In this document: piece after piece, positions 10,541 to 22,080 of the stretch
Layout of the letters: each line of letters begins with the position of its first letter
Numbering within the stretch: position 1 is the stretch's first letter
NCBI GenBank assembly: GCA_017893485.1
Contig: JACEHZ010000207.1
Location: 1,798,001 to 1,862,000, forward strand
Origin: Hemerocallis citrina
Taxonomy: Eukaryota > Streptophyta > Magnoliopsida > Asparagales > Asphodelaceae
Direction of reading: 5' to 3'
DNA: 64,000 nucleotides
Translations under genes and position numbers: made by a program
Notes under the pieces: model-generated
Told to the model about the DNA's origin: nothing
Database searches by the model: none
What the model saw: only the letters and a program-made list of their open reading frames with translations

Positions 10541-11929
10541 GGTTTAATGGAAAGTCCCAGGTACATTATAGGGAACGACTCGACTTTGCAATTTGGGATA
10601 GCCACCACTATTGTGTTGCTGTTGCCAACCGGTCCAATGAAGAAAAGTGCACTCTTATGGAAATTTACCCTAAGGTCTGACCAAAGTCCAAAAGATACAA
10701 TCCCCATTTAATGAATACCGCCTGAACCACATCATTCTCTGTCATCTGCGTACTATAGGTTGATCACCGCTGATACATTACTTCTCTCTCTGATCCCTTT
10801 CAACCTACTTAGCTGTCTATATCTTGCGAGCATTCTATGCAAACCATCAGCCACTAAAGTGAAAAGCAGCGGGGATAGAGGATCCCCCTATCTGGGTCCA
10901 CGTCTATACTAGATTTCCTTACCCACCTCATCATTAAGCATGATACTAACCTTTGCTGATTCAAGCCATGACCACATCCAGGTTACCCACCTCGTTCCGA
11001 ACCCATGTTTGTACAGTACCTCCACGAGGCACTCCCAATCTACTTTGTCATAGGCCTTTTCAAAGTCCAATTTCAGAAGAAAACTTGAGCTGACTCTTCG
11101 CTTACAATCTTGGATCACCCCTTGCACTATAGCCACCCTCGTCCAGAATATCTCGCCCTTTGATAAAACCAGTCTAGGAATCCTCAACCAAATTGCCTAG
11201 GACCCCCTTCATTCTACTGGCAAGAACCTTTGAAATAATTTTGATTGTCCCGTTAAGCAGGCTAATTGATCTTAGGTCCCCCACCTCTCTCACCATCTTT
11301 TTCTTCGGAATCAATGTGATGAGGGCATAATTTATTCGATTCATCTCCCTTATTGTAAAAAGCATTCACAATGGCCATCAGGTGCTCCTTAATGATGTCC
11401 CAGAATTTTCTGTAAAACATTATAGGAAACTCATCTGGACCCGGTGCCTTATCTTGACCCAAACCCCCAAACTGCCTCCTTAACTTCCTCCATGGTGAAT
11501 GGCTCTTCAAGCGCGTCAACCCTTTCCCGTATACTCTCCCCCTGTGGCTCCCACATGCCTTCCAAAACTTGACACAACTCATGAATTAAGAATTCTCACA
11601 ATAACAAGGTCTACTCGATATGAATTAGCCGTGATTCAAACCTTTGACAAAAATCTTGAGTTCGCCGCCATTCCAAAGATTTCTTTGGAGTGCCCTGGTA
11701 TGTGAGTTCGCAATTTAGCAAGTCTGATAATTGGATTTCCCACATTTTCTAGATATTGGATGAGATTGTTTCTTCTTCACATGCTTCTTATGGAATATGT
11801 CGTGTTTGCATCGCCTTCCTTCAGCCATTTGACTCTCAACCCCTGCCTCCACATGGTTTCTTCCTTAATATATGTATCCTGGATTTCTAACCTTATGTTC
11901 TTGAGGAGAGCAAACTCGCAGTCACTTAG
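10541..11929 (-). pseudogene. LINE (L1-type) reverse transcriptase fragment
   Basis: On the minus strand successive broken frames give, from right to left, the linker WLKEGDANT (near 11800), DKAPGPDEFP (near 11440), LITLIPKKK..RSISLLNGTIKIISKVLA (near 11270), LDFEKAYDKVDW (RT motif A, near 11040), YADD (motif C, 10741-10752) and YLGLSIKP (near 10560). This order is that of plant L1-type LINEs. There are many frameshifts and stops. It is cut on the left by element A and on the right by Tat1; the endonuclease half continues at 24453. Confidence 0.85.
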
Positions 11930-12682
11930 TGATGCGGTTTGTTTTTGGTCGTAGTGTGGATGCACCAGGTGTGAGTTCGGACTCAATTTGTAATGAGGGT
12001 ACGACACGGGACGACGAGCGGAAGGCTCGCTTCGGTGCTTGAGGATCGGCTCGGATGGCCTCGCCTCGAGTACCTGCAGACGGTCCTGAAACACCGGGGT
12101 TTATCCCGGTGGCGGACCCTTCGACGATCTAGTCAGTCTCTGTGAGAGAGTAGCAGTAACCAGGGGAATTTGGGTGGCAAAAGATTAATTACCTGAAAAG
12201 GTGGGTGAGGGTCTGGTATTTATAGGGAATCCCAACCGGGTTTGGATTCGCTTGGGGGCCGGGTCTGAACCCGAAAGCCCATGGGCCTGACGTGGCAGGA
12301 GGCCCAGGGGGTTTAGGGCGGACGTGGCAGCGCCAAGAGTGGTATAGGGCTGACGTGGCAAAGCCCTAGGTGGTATTTGGAGCTGACATGGCTGATCATG
12401 GGGCTCCTGTGCCTCTGGGAGAATCGGATGGCCTAGGTCGCGCCAGGTCATCCCCATTCCTTGCCAGGCTGGGCAGACGGCCCGTGGGGCTGTTGTGGAT
12501 CGGAGGCCGAGGGCCACCGAGGCTCGTCGGATACGAGGAGACCAGTTCTGTGGAGGTGAACTTGAGGCTCGGTGCCGACCCTGTAGTGGTCCGAAGCCGA
12601 GCCGGTTTGTTGTTTTTCTTATTTTTGAGTGAGAGCCGTCCTCGGCCCTGGTTGGGCCCCAGGCCATTTTTACCCTACCACA
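11930..12682 (-). repeat. Tat1 3' LTR
   Basis: It is 753 bp. On the + strand it begins TGATGCGG and ends CCTACCACA. It pairs with 23695-24452 and with both LTRs of Tat2. A TATA box lies on the minus strand near 12217 (TATAAAT in CCCTATAAATACC). Open frames such as 12185-12694 are chance frames in the GC-rich LTR. Confidence 0.93.
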
Positions 12683-12710
12683 CAAGCCCCCCACTCCTGC
12701 GGGGGTGCGG
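12683..12710 (-). other. Tat1 polypurine tract
   Basis: On the minus strand the run GCAGGAGTGGGGGGCTTG lies immediately upstream of the 3' LTR start, where the plus-strand primer of an LTR element is expected. Tat2 has the same run at 40541-40559. Confidence 0.75.
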
Positions 12711-12789
12711 GAGTTTAGCCGTGGAGGAGTGTTTATGGTCGTGGAAATGGGATGGCGAATCGCTGGGCCTTCATGATAAGGCTACCCTG

Positions 12790-13640
12790 GTGCCAGATCG
12801 AACCTCGAGCTGGCGAGGGATTATGGATCGGCAAGGGCGATGGCGAGCCGTTGAGCCTTCTTGAGAAGGCTACCCTGGTGCTAGACCGAACCTCGAGCTG
12901 GCGAGGGATTATGGGTCGGCAAGGGTGAAGTTGAGCCTTCCTGAGAAGACTACCCTGGTGCTAGACCGAACCTCGAGCTGGCGAGGGATTATGGGTCGGC
13001 AAGGGTGAAGTTGAGCCTTCCTGAGAAGACTACCCTGGTGCTAGACCGAACCTCGAGCTGGCGAGGGATTATGGGTCGGCAAGGGTGATGGTGAGCCGTT
13101 GAGCCTTCCCGAGAAGACTACCCTGGTGCTAGACTGTACCTCGAGCCGGCGAGGGATTATGGGTCGGCAAGGGTGATGGCGAACTGCGGTGTCTTCCTGA
13201 GAAGATTACCCTGGTGCTAGACCGAACCTCGAGCTGGCGAGGGATTATGGGTCGGCAAGGGTGATGGCGAGCTGTTGAGCCTTCCTGAGAAGACTACCCT
13301 GATACTAGACCGTACCTCGAGCTGGCGAGGGATTATGGGTCGGCAAGGGTGATGGCGAGCCATTGAGCCTTCCTGAGAAGACTACCCTGGTTCTAGACCA
13401 TACCTCGAGCTGGCGAGGGATTATGGGTCAGCAAGGGTGATGGCGAACCGTTGTGTCTTCCTGAGAAGATTACCCTGGTGTTAGACCGAACCTCGAGCTG
13501 GCGAAGGATTATGGGTCGGCCAGGGTGATGGCGAACCGTTGAGCCTTCCTGAGAAGACTACCCTGGTGCTAGACCAAACCTCGAGCTGGCAAGGGATTAT
13601 GGGTCGGCCAGGGTGATGGCGAACCGTTGTGCCTTAGAAT
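12790..13640. repeat. Tat1 minisatellite, about 10 units of 80 or 88 bp
   Basis: Units contain the phrase CTCGAGCTGGCGAGGGATTA followed by TGGGTCGGCAAGGGTGA and CTTCCTGAGAAGACTACCCT. About ten units can be counted between about 12800 and 13600. Most are 88 bp; the copies at about 12900-13060 are 80 bp because the GATGGCGAGCCGTTGAG part is shortened. Two sub-types differ at CCTTCCTGAGAAGACTACC versus TCTTCCTGAGAAGATTACC. The array lies between the upstream promoter of the antisense gene and the 3' LTR. It is a tandem array without unique spacers, so it is not a CRISPR. Confidence 0.9.
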
Positions 13641-13810
13641 GTTTGAGTGGGATGGCCTGCTATCTTGGCGGAGCATTGAAGGCGCTCCGGGATCTGTGCA
13701 ATGTTCCAACTTCCTAGGGGCATTAATGGCGCCGCCCAATAAATGCATGGCGTTTGGGCTTCCGTCGTTTGGCTTTCCCCAAGTCATAATGGCCGGTTTA
13801 TGGGGAAGGC

Positions 13811-13817
13811 TATAAAT
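13811..13817 (+). promoter_or_regulatory. Distal TATA box (TATAAAT) of the Tat1 antisense gene
   Basis: TATAAATACCCC occurs in GGAAGGC-TATAAAT context, oriented toward the antisense gene and away from the LTR. It is conserved in Tat2 (minus strand, 39057-39063). A transcript from here would carry a leader of about 900 nt that includes all three hairpins. Confidence 0.5.
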
Positions 13818-13948
13818 ACCCCTCACCCCACAGCAGGTTTGGTCACAGCAAGGGTGGTCCATCGGCCACCAGAGGTGTCTGCTTTGGCGGACGTCTGTCT
13901 CTTGCAAAATTTTAACCCTGAGAGCGTTGGACGGGTGGTCACTCTATT

Positions 13949-14338
13949 GCCTTGTTCTTCTTCCGTCCCTGACGGCCTCGATGTGAGTGTCAGGGTCGGG
14001 GGAGAACAAGGCAGAAGAGATGGCGGCCGTAGTCCGGGCTCGGGGGGCAAGGTACTGAAAGATTTTAACCCTGGGGACCTCGGACTGGTGGTGACTTTGC
14101 CGTCTGGATCCTTTTTCGGGTCGGACGGCCCTGACACGGCTGTTTGCCCGAGAAAGATCCAGACGAGAGGGGCATCAACCGAATTCCGAACCTGGGGCTG
14201 AGGAGTTTCGGATAGGTGGGTCGCCTCCGATCTGCTTTCCGATAGGGTTCTAGGCGATGGTGGCTTTTCTCCCACCCTCGAACAGTTCGGGGTTTCGGCT
14301 GCCGAGGCCGTAAGCCCCGAGCTGTTTGCGGGTGAGAG
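13949..14338 (+). other. Three consecutive long hairpins in the antisense-gene leader
   Basis: Hairpin 1: arms 13949-13958 and 14003-14012 pair 10 of 10, and inner arms 13967-13973 and 13989-13995 pair 7 of 7. Hairpin 2: arms 14101-14120 and 14147-14165 pair almost fully with one gap and one mismatch. Hairpin 3: arms 14281-14292 and 14315-14326 pair 11 of 12. The first two hairpins follow similar lead-in sequence (TTTTAACCCTG, then GACT/GACGGGTGGT); hairpin 3 has a more diverged lead-in. The three look like diverged tandem copies. Hairpin 1 is fully kept in Tat2 (arms 38862-38871 and 38916-38925); 2 and 3 are decayed there. Confidence 0.65.
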
Positions 14339-14577
14339 GGGAGCCGACCGAGCCCTGGAGCCCGGGGCGCCTGTCTGAGGATGGCGCCTTAAATCTTTAA
14401 GTAAAAATTTTTCTCCGCCGACCACTTCATCCGAACCGACCTCTGTGTGGTCTCCAACCGGCACTAGGTGACGTCAGCAGCGCCAGTTTCGAGGATGACG
14501 TGGCGTGATTCTATTGGTGGCAGACGCGCGCTATTCGAGGAACAGTAACGCAAAAATCGAGGCGTCGCCTCTCTCTC

Positions 14578-14584
14578 TATAAAT
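14578..14584 (+). promoter_or_regulatory. Proximal TATA box (TATAAAT) of the Tat1 antisense gene
   Basis: TATAAAT sits in a CTCTCTCTATAAATATCCCC context, about 165 bp upstream of the ATG at 14746. It is preceded by an ATTGG (reverse CCAAT) at about 14513 and GACGTGGC near 14497. The same box is at 38290-38296 (minus strand) in Tat2. Conservation in both copies and correct spacing support it as a core promoter separate from the LTR promoters. Confidence 0.6.
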
Positions 14585-14745
14585 ATCCCCCCCTTCTTCC
14601 CCATTCTGTTTATTTCTCTTCCGCTGTCTTCTTTAGAATGAAACCAAACACTTCAGTGCTCGGCTTTGACTGTTTTAGCTGCACCGGCTCGTCAGTCCGA
14701 GGCATTTCAAAAGGTTAGTTTGTAAGTTTCTTTTGTTAGGCATAG

Positions 14746-17729
14746 ATGGATAGGGCTCAGTCTGGCTCGTCGGCGTCGACGTCAAAGGGGAAAGGGAACC
14801 CTGTCTCCAAATCGACTTTGTGGGAGGAGCCGGTGCTCGAGGAGGAGTCAGTACACGATGAGAAGCCTTCCGATTCGACTTCGTGGGAGGAGCCGGTAGG
14901 CGAGGAGGAGCCGGTGTACAATGTGAGGCCGTTACGCTCCCGGAAACCTTTCGTAGTGGAGAGTAGCGAATCGGAGGAGGCAAGCGATAGCTCGGACGAA
15001 GTCCAGATTCTAGAGTCGGCTTCCGAAGAGGAGGGTGGCCCAGAAGAGGGTAAAGCCGAAGGGGCTCGGATAGGAGGTGCGGGGGGGGGGGAGATCCACA
15101 GGTCAGGGTGTGGGTTCGAGCTCCATGCCGACCGGTCTGGGGCGATTATCTACCCCCTCGCCGGAAAGAACCAAGAAGAAGAGGGTTCCGAAGAAGAAGG
15201 GGTCGAGGACCGACGGCTCGAGCCAGGCGCCCGTTCACCGCAACTTAATGACAGGGTCGCTCGTACAACCGAAGCCGTTCCGTCAGTACCCCGACGACCT
15301 TTCCGATAAGGAGCTTTTGGGGGTCCAGCCGTCCTCGCCGAGCCGGAAGAGAGTGAAGATGGACACGCTTCCGACCGTCTTGGAGGCGGGCGACGTGGAG
15401 GCTTTGCAGTTGGCGTACCACATAGGGCCCGGCTACGAGCTCATGTTGCCGAACTCTACCCTGCATCCGACCGACCCCCTGCCTGCTCGGTACTGCGTCT
15501 TCCCAGCGGACGCCTTCATCTCTGGACTGAGGCTGCCGGTCCATCCGTTTGTTCGGGAGGTGTTGAATTGGGCGTCCCTGGCACCGATGCAGTATGGGCC
15601 GAACTCTTGGAAGCAGATCATTTGCTTCGTGCTGTTGTGCGAGGAGCAGAAGGTGCCCTTTCGGTTGAGTGTGTTCTGGGCGATGTTGGGGATCAGCTCG
15701 TCGGGGGAGTCGGAGGGTGTTTATTATATCTCGCCTCGGAGTAAGGGGAAGGTCGTCCACGGTCACCCGGACTCTATCAAGGACTGGAAGAAAAAATATT
15801 TGGTGATCCGAAGTGAGGAGCCTTGGAACATCCCTACTCGATGGAACCATTCTAAGCCGAGCTTTAAAGCACCGAGGCCGAGGGATCTGACAGCCGAGGA
15901 GTGGAGGTCCGTTGAGCGCCTCCGTCTGTCACACAGTATCAGTTGGCCGAAGGTGACGGAGGGTCACCTGGCGAGCGTCGGACTGAGCCCGGCCGTGCTT
16001 TGTATGTAGTTGTTTCTTTTCTCTCAGTCTTGTAGTTCTTTTGCGCTCATTGTTCTTAATGGATCTTTTCGCAGGTATGGATCCTGAATCAATCAAGGCA
16101 AAGAGGCTCGCCATGAAGAAGGAGAAGGCCGAGAAGAAGGGCGACGCGATGAGGACGAGGGGGTTGTCCCAGGTGGTCTCCGAAGTCCCAGACCAGCCTC
16201 CGGCAAAGAGGACACGCTCGGAGACGGGCAAGGTGGCAGTTGCTCTGAAGAGCTCGGATCAGGGCAAGGTTGTTGATCTTGAGAAGGGGAAGGGTCCCCT
16301 GGAGGGGTCGGAGGTAGAGGAGAGGTTGCGGTGACCGTGGGTGCCGGCTTGGTCGATCCGTGAGGGTGACTGCTTAACCCGAGGGCGCCAGGCTATCGAG
16401 GTGGCGGCTAAGCTGGTATGGAGATGAACGCCGAGGGCCTGGAGGATGCGTACACGCACCTCGCACAGGCTAATGTGCTGGTAAGTCTGCCGACCCCACT
16501 TGCCTTGTGAAATGTTTGTAAAGGAGGTTTTCTCAGTAGTGCTTGGTTGCTGCAGGCGACCGTGCAGGGGGCCCACGTGAGGGGCCTTTATGAGGCGGCC
16601 TTGAAGCGGGAGCGAGACCGGGCCGATAAGGCCGTGCAGGAGATGAAGGAGATGAAGATAGAGCTCGAAGGCTCTCACAAGAGGCAGCAGGAGATGAAGA
16701 CGGTGTTCGACAAGGAGAAGGAGGAATGGGCGAAGAAGATGGCGGCTCAGAAGAAGAGGTTCGCCAAGGAGAATGATGAGTTGACGGAGGCGGGTCAGCT
16801 CCTGGTGATCAAAGCCCAGGACGAGTGCTATGCGAAGGCCCTCAGTCATGTGAGGCACTTCTACCCGACCGTCGACCTGTCCAACTTCGACTACGACATG
16901 GAGATCGAGGGGACACCGAAGACCCCCAATGAAGAAGGGCCCGTTGATGACCCGGCTGCCGACCTTCCTGTGAACCCGGCCGATGTTGAGGTGGGAAAAC
17001 AAGTTGTATAGTTTTGTCTTTCTTTTTCCATCTCTCGATTGTATTTGCCTTCCGCGGACTGGCCACCGTATTTTTTGTACGAAGTGATTCCATTTATAAA
17101 AAAGGATTTTTGACTGGCCAAGTGTTTTGACCTCGGATATTTCCGAACCTCCTTGCTTATGTGTTTTGAGTGGGCTGGTTCTCTTGTAGGTTGCGGCTCC
17201 CCTTCCCGAGGTGGACCCCCGTCGTTCCGACGTGGCGTGGCTCCGGAGCAAAGTTGAGGCCCTGGAGGCCACGTTGGTTCGCTATCGAAAGGGGGCTCGT
17301 GACACTGATGCGGCCTTTAACTATTATCGGAAAAAGTCTGAAGCCCTAAGTGAGGAGGCGAGCTGGCTGAGGAGGGCGATGGTGGATCGGGACCTCGGGA
17401 GTGTCGGTCTTGGATATACCATGTCGAGTGCATTGGTGCAGAGGCCCTCCTCTGAGAGGCTACTTCGTGATGTCATAGTGGAGAAGGAGATGGAGATACA
17501 CCGTTGCAAGACGATGCTGGGTGTCTCGACATCTTCCTCGGGGGGTCGGCGAGCGGAGGGGGTTCCCTCTGCGCTGCTGCGGCTGGAGCGCATGCGACCA
17601 GTTGATGCCCAGAGCTCCGTGGCTAGTGTGTCGACCGTGGCTGAGCCGAAGGACCATCATGACGAGGAGAGGGCTCCAAGCCGTTCGGTCGGAGTGGTCC
17701 CGCCATTCGTCGGACCCGAGGGGCCCTAA
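14746..17729 (+). pseudogene. Tat1 antisense gene (broken copy), four predicted exons
   Basis: Predicted exons are 14746-16001, 16075-16480, 16556-16990 and 17190-17729, with GT..AG introns (donors GTATGT, GTAAGT, GTGGGA; acceptors GCAG, GCAG, GTAG). Exons 3 and 4 have exactly the lengths found in Tat2 (435 and 540). Exon 1 encodes an acidic Ser/Glu-rich N-terminus, a Lys-rich patch and the 'putative gypsy-type transposon' domain. Exons 3-4 are Glu/Lys-rich coiled coil. This copy is broken: a G-run of 11 instead of 7 at about 15081 shifts the frame, a TGA replaces an Arg codon at 16332, and 16 bp are lost in exon 2. Function is unknown; see the intact copy at 35134-38130. Confidence 0.7.
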
Positions 17730-18149
17730 GATGGCGGCTTCCTTCAGTTTGAGATGAGTGGAGTGGTCCTGTAACGGTCTTTGTTTGTTTTCTCAGAACT
17801 AATAAGGGAGTATGAATAAAGAATTCTTTTCATTTTTTGCTCCGGTCGATAGTGTAGTGAATGATGGCGGAGGTGAGGTTCAGCCCCGTCGATCCGTGAG
17901 GGATCGGCGCGGGGTGTTAGGAAGACTTCCTGGCCTGAAGCCGGGTCAGACCTACTGAGACGTTGGGGACGATACTGGAGTGAAGACTCGGGTGCCGATC
18001 CCATTGTCCGGTGTTAGGTCGGGGCTGCCGAGGCGTTTGGAGTTTGACAAAAAGAGATTTCTTTCATATAAGATAGGGAGGGTCGCTAAAACGGCCCTTT
18101 ACACATGAAAGCTTACAAAAAATATCTTTTACATTAGCCAAGCTAGAAC
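17730..18149 (+). terminator. Convergent 3' ends with AATAAA signal
   Basis: The antisense gene stops at 17729 and pol stops at 18150 on the other strand, so the two units converge over 420 bp. AATAAA at 17814-17819 lies 85 bp after the antisense stop and fits a poly(A) signal; it is kept in Tat2 (35043-35048, minus strand). No other feature is visible. Confidence 0.5.
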
Positions 18150-19540
18150 CTATGTTCGCTCTTCCAGGAACTTCATTAGGTGCTCGGCGTTCCAGGGTCG
18201 GCTGATGAGCCGGCCGTCCATATCTGCCAGTCGGTATGTACCAGGACGTACAGCCTCGACTACTCGGTATGGGCCTTCCCAGTTGGGAGCCAATTTCCTC
18301 TTCTTGGTCGGATCGGAGACGGACAGTTTTCGTAACACGAGGTCCCCCGCCTTGATGTTTATGGGGCGGACCTTCTTGTTGTAAAACTTCTCGATCCGTT
18401 GTTGGTAGATGCTTCTTCGGATCGAAGACTTCTCTCTGATCTCGGCGATGAGGTCCAGGTTGGCCCTCAGGCCGGACGAATTGTCAGCTTCATCGAAGGC
18501 CATGATCCGGGGAGAAGGCAGGCTGACCTCGACGGGGATAACTGCCTCCATCCCGTAGGTCAAGTTGAACGGCGTTTCTCCCGTGGGGATCCTCTTGGTG
18601 GTTCGGTGCGCCCATAGCATGCTAGGCAATTCTTCGACCCACAGCCCTTTGGGAGAACTGTCGAGGCGCTTTTTGAAGCCGTCGAGGATTTGCCTGTTCG
18701 CGTTCTCCGCTTGGCCGTTGGACTGAGGGTGGCAAATAGCCGAGAAACGTTGCTGGATGCCGATGTCTGCGCAGAAAGTTTGGAAGTTCTGACCTTGGAA
18801 TTGGGTTCCGTTGTCCGTGACGAGGACCCGGGGGATTCCGAACCGGCAAATGATGTTCTTCCAAAAGAATTGTAGTACTTGGCGCTCAGTGATGCTGGAC
18901 AGAGGCTCGGCTTCGAGCCACTTGGTGAAGTAGTCGATGGCGACTATCAAGAATTTTTTGAGCCCTATTGCCACGGGGAAGGGGCCCACAAGGTCCATGC
19001 CCCACATGGCGAATGGCGTAGGACTAGCCAGGGATCGGAGATTGGCTTGAGGAAGCCTCCTGATAGGGGAGAACCTTTGGCATGGGCCGCACCTCTTGAC
19101 TAAGTCGTGCGAGTCTTGGAGCATTGTCGGCCAATAGTACCCCTAATTCATGGCCTTTCGGGCAAGTGTCCTGCTCCCCATGTGGCATCCGCCGATCCCC
19201 TCATGAAGATCTTTCAGCGCGTAGCTGGCCTCGTCGCTGGTGAGACAGCAGAGGTATGGTTTGCCGTCGGCCAAGGTGTATGAGCGTTTGAATAGGATGT
19301 CATCAATCATGACGAACCTTTTAGCTCGGACCCTGACCCGTCTGGCCTCGGCCCGGTCTTCAGGAAGCTCGGCACTGACTAAGAATCTTCGGATGGGAGT
19401 GGTCCAGTCGTCTGGACTGGTACCGTCTTGGACACACATTGCCTCCTGGTCTTGATCGTTGATACTCGGCTTTAATAGGATTTCGATGAGTACCGTTTGG
19501 TCGAGACCCTCGAAGGAAGAAGAGGCGGGTTTTGACAATG
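18150..19540 (-). pseudogene. Tat1 integrase
   Basis: Two frames, 19538-19143 and 19124-18150, are separated by a TAG at 19143 that replaces a Gln codon present in Tat2. Visible are the zinc region (HEGIGGCHMG ... RCGPCQRF) and the core with MDLVGPFP, IDYFTKW (first D), VTDNGTQF (second D) and GQAENANR (E). The C-terminal part has LVLRKLSV and LAPNWEGPYRV, the usual SH3-like domain. No chromodomain follows, as expected for Tat. It would insert the cDNA but is interrupted here. Confidence 0.9.
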
Positions 19541-20330
19541 CGTCTGCTTGAGCGTTCTGCTCCCTAGGGACTCGAATGACTGTGGAGTGGCCGAAGGACG
19601 CTAGGAGACGTCAGACCATTGCCAAATATCTCACCATGCGATCATCGCGGGCTTCGTATTCTCCGGTGATTTGATTGACCACGAGCTGAGAATCGCTGAA
19701 GGCCCGGATTTGCTTGGCTCCGGCTCGATGTGCTAGGGTCAATCCTGCGATCATGGCCTCGTATTCCGCCTCGTTGTTGGAGGCCGAAAAGTTGAGGCGG
19801 AGGGAGTATTGAAGTAGGAATTGGTCGAGGCCACGGAGGATGATGCCAGTCCCACTCCCCGTTTCGCATGATGATCCATCGACAAAGACCTCCCAGGTCG
19901 GATCCGAGGCCTCGGTGCTGGGCTGCTCGGAGACGGTGCACTCAGTTATGAACTCGGCGAGGGCCTGCCCTTTGATGGCCGTCCTCGGTTGATAGCTGAT
20001 GTCGAACTGACTCAGCTCAATTGACCACTTGACTAAGCGGCCAGAGTTTTCGGGCTTGTGAAGGACAGTTTTCAGTGGCTGGTCGGTCAGTACATGGACG
20101 GAGTGGGCCTGGAAGTAAGGACGAAGCTTTCGGGCTGCCATGACCAAAGCATAGGCCACCTTCTCTATCTTTGCGTACCTCGTCTCGGCGGGGAGCAGGA
20201 CTTTGCTCACATAGTACAATGGTCTCTGGACCCCATCTTCCTCTCGGACGAGGACGGTGCTGAGGGCGCTATCCGAGGCGGACAGGTAGAGCCATAATGG
20301 TTCGCCCGGCTCGGGCTTGCTGAGGAGAGG
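19541..20330 (-). pseudogene. Tat1 dual RNase H region
   Basis: A first RNase H after the RT has lost most acidic residues (YLSASDSALS, then LTDQPLKT). A second one follows with WEVFVDGSS, NNEAEYEAMIAGL, SDSQLVVNQ and the EARDDRM tail, keeping D, E and D positions. Two RNase H domains, the second of archaeal type, are diagnostic of Tat elements. A TGA near 19611 replaces an Arg codon and breaks the frame before integrase. Confidence 0.88.
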
Positions 20331-22080
20331 AGGGTTGGCGAGGTACTGCTTCAGCTGTTCGAAGGCTTCTTGTTGATGGGTACCCCACTCGAAGCCCCCT
20401 TTTCTGCGTAGGGCCTTGAAGAAGGGGAGAGACTTCTCCCCTGACTTGGAGAGGAAACGGCCGATTGTAGCCAACCGGCCCGTAAGCCTCTGAACCTCAT
20501 TGACATTCCGGGGCAGGGCCATGTCAATAATAGCTTGGATTTTCTCGGGGTTCGCCTCGATGCCACGCTGGCTGACGATGAACCCCAGGAATTTCCCAGT
20601 GGAGACGCCGAAGGCGCACTTAGCCGGGTTGAGCCTCATGTTGTGATGTCGGAGGACTACGAAGGCTTCCTCGAGGTCGGCGACGTGGTCCGGTCCGGCC
20701 CGGCTCTTGACGAGCATGTCGTCGACATAGACTTCCACGTTGCGGCCGATCAGGTCTTTGAAGATTCTGTTGACGAGCCGTTGGTATGTGGATCCGGCGT
20801 TTTTCAGCCCGAAGGGCATAAACGCGGTAGCAGAAAAGACCCTGGTCGGTGACGAATGAGGTCTTGGAGATGTCCGGTGGAAACATCCGGATCTGATTGT
20901 ACACTGAGAATGCATCCATGAAGGACAGTAGCTCATGCCCCGAGGTTGCGTCGATTAAAGCGTCGATGCGGGGGAGGGGGAAAGGATCTTTCGGACATGC
21001 TTTATTTAGATCCGTGAACTCGATACAGATCCGCCAGCCCCCAGTTGCCTTCTTCACCATGACGACATTAGCCAACCACTCGGGGTAGCTGACTTCCTGA
21101 ATAAATCGAGCCGACAAGAGTTTGTCGACCTCCGTCTTCACAATTTGCTGCCTCTCCGGGGCGACTTTGCGCCTCTTTTGGACGACCGGCTTAGAGTCTG
21201 GGATGACGCTCAGCCGGTGCATAATCAAGTCTTCGGAGATCCCGGGCATGTCGGAGGGCTTCCAGGCGAAGAGATCAACATTGTGGCGGATGCAGGCGAT
21301 TATGCCTGGCTTCAAGTCCTCGGGGAGTGAGCGGCTCACCCAGAACCATTTCGATTCGTCCTTGGCACCGAATGGGACCTCCTCTAGTTTGTCGACAGGC
21401 TCGGGAGCGGGGCCGTCTCTCTCGGGTTCGAGCTCAACGGCGTCGAGGGGGAACACACCCCCTCCGATGGCGGTCATGTAACACGGCCGTGCTGCTTCTT
21501 GGCTACCTCGGACGATGCCGACCCCTTGCGGGGTGGGAAATTTAAGTTTCAGATGGTAAGCCGAAGGTACCGCTTGAAGGGAGCACAGCCCGGGTTGGCC
21601 GAGTATGGCATTGTAAGCCGCCTTGACGTTTACCACCATGAAGTCCATGGACTCGGTCCTCTTGACAGGAGCCGATCCTGCGGTGACGTCGAGGGTAACA
21701 ATCCCTTCTATTACGACAGGGACGCCGGAGAATCCATGCAAGGTGTATCCGGCTGGCTTGAGTTTGCCTCTGGGGAGCTTGAGATTCTCGAAGGCTTCGA
21801 GGAAGAGAATATTTACCGAGCTGCCATTGTCGACGAGGATTCGGCGAACATCACAATTAGCCATGTGGAGGCCAATGACGAGGGCATCGCAATAAGGGAG
21901 GCGAACGCCTTCGAGGTCCTCTCCGGATAAGGAGACAGGCACCGGTTGCAACTGGGGTGGGGGTTTGTCTTGGACAGTATTCACCTCCCGGATGAAGGCT
22001 TTTCGGGAAGTATTTGATTCTCCCCCTATTGGCCCCCCGTGGACACAGTGCAAGATGAATGGCGTATCCGCGGCTCCCTC
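20331..22080 (-). pseudogene. Tat1 protease and reverse transcriptase
   Basis: The frame is continuous with gag. The protease has ILVDNGSSVNILF (Asp at the active site). The RT has YPEWLANVVMVKK, RICIEFTDLNKACPKDPFPLP, FMDAFS.YNQ and, after a one-base insertion near 20822 that shifts the frame, MPFGLKNAG and the catalytic YVDDMLVKS. The Gly expected in FMDAFSGYNQ is Val. The shift separates the RT motifs, so a full enzyme cannot be made. Confidence 0.9.

Noticed and set aside
12185..12864. Overlapping open frames on both strands in the Tat LTRs
   Set aside because: They recur in all four LTRs on both strands with frame differences; a GC-rich LTR gives long chance frames.
13743..14201. 152-codon frame as a first exon of the antisense gene
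   Set aside because: The frame is not kept in Tat2 (only 83 codons with a different start), and the region is dominated by hairpins.
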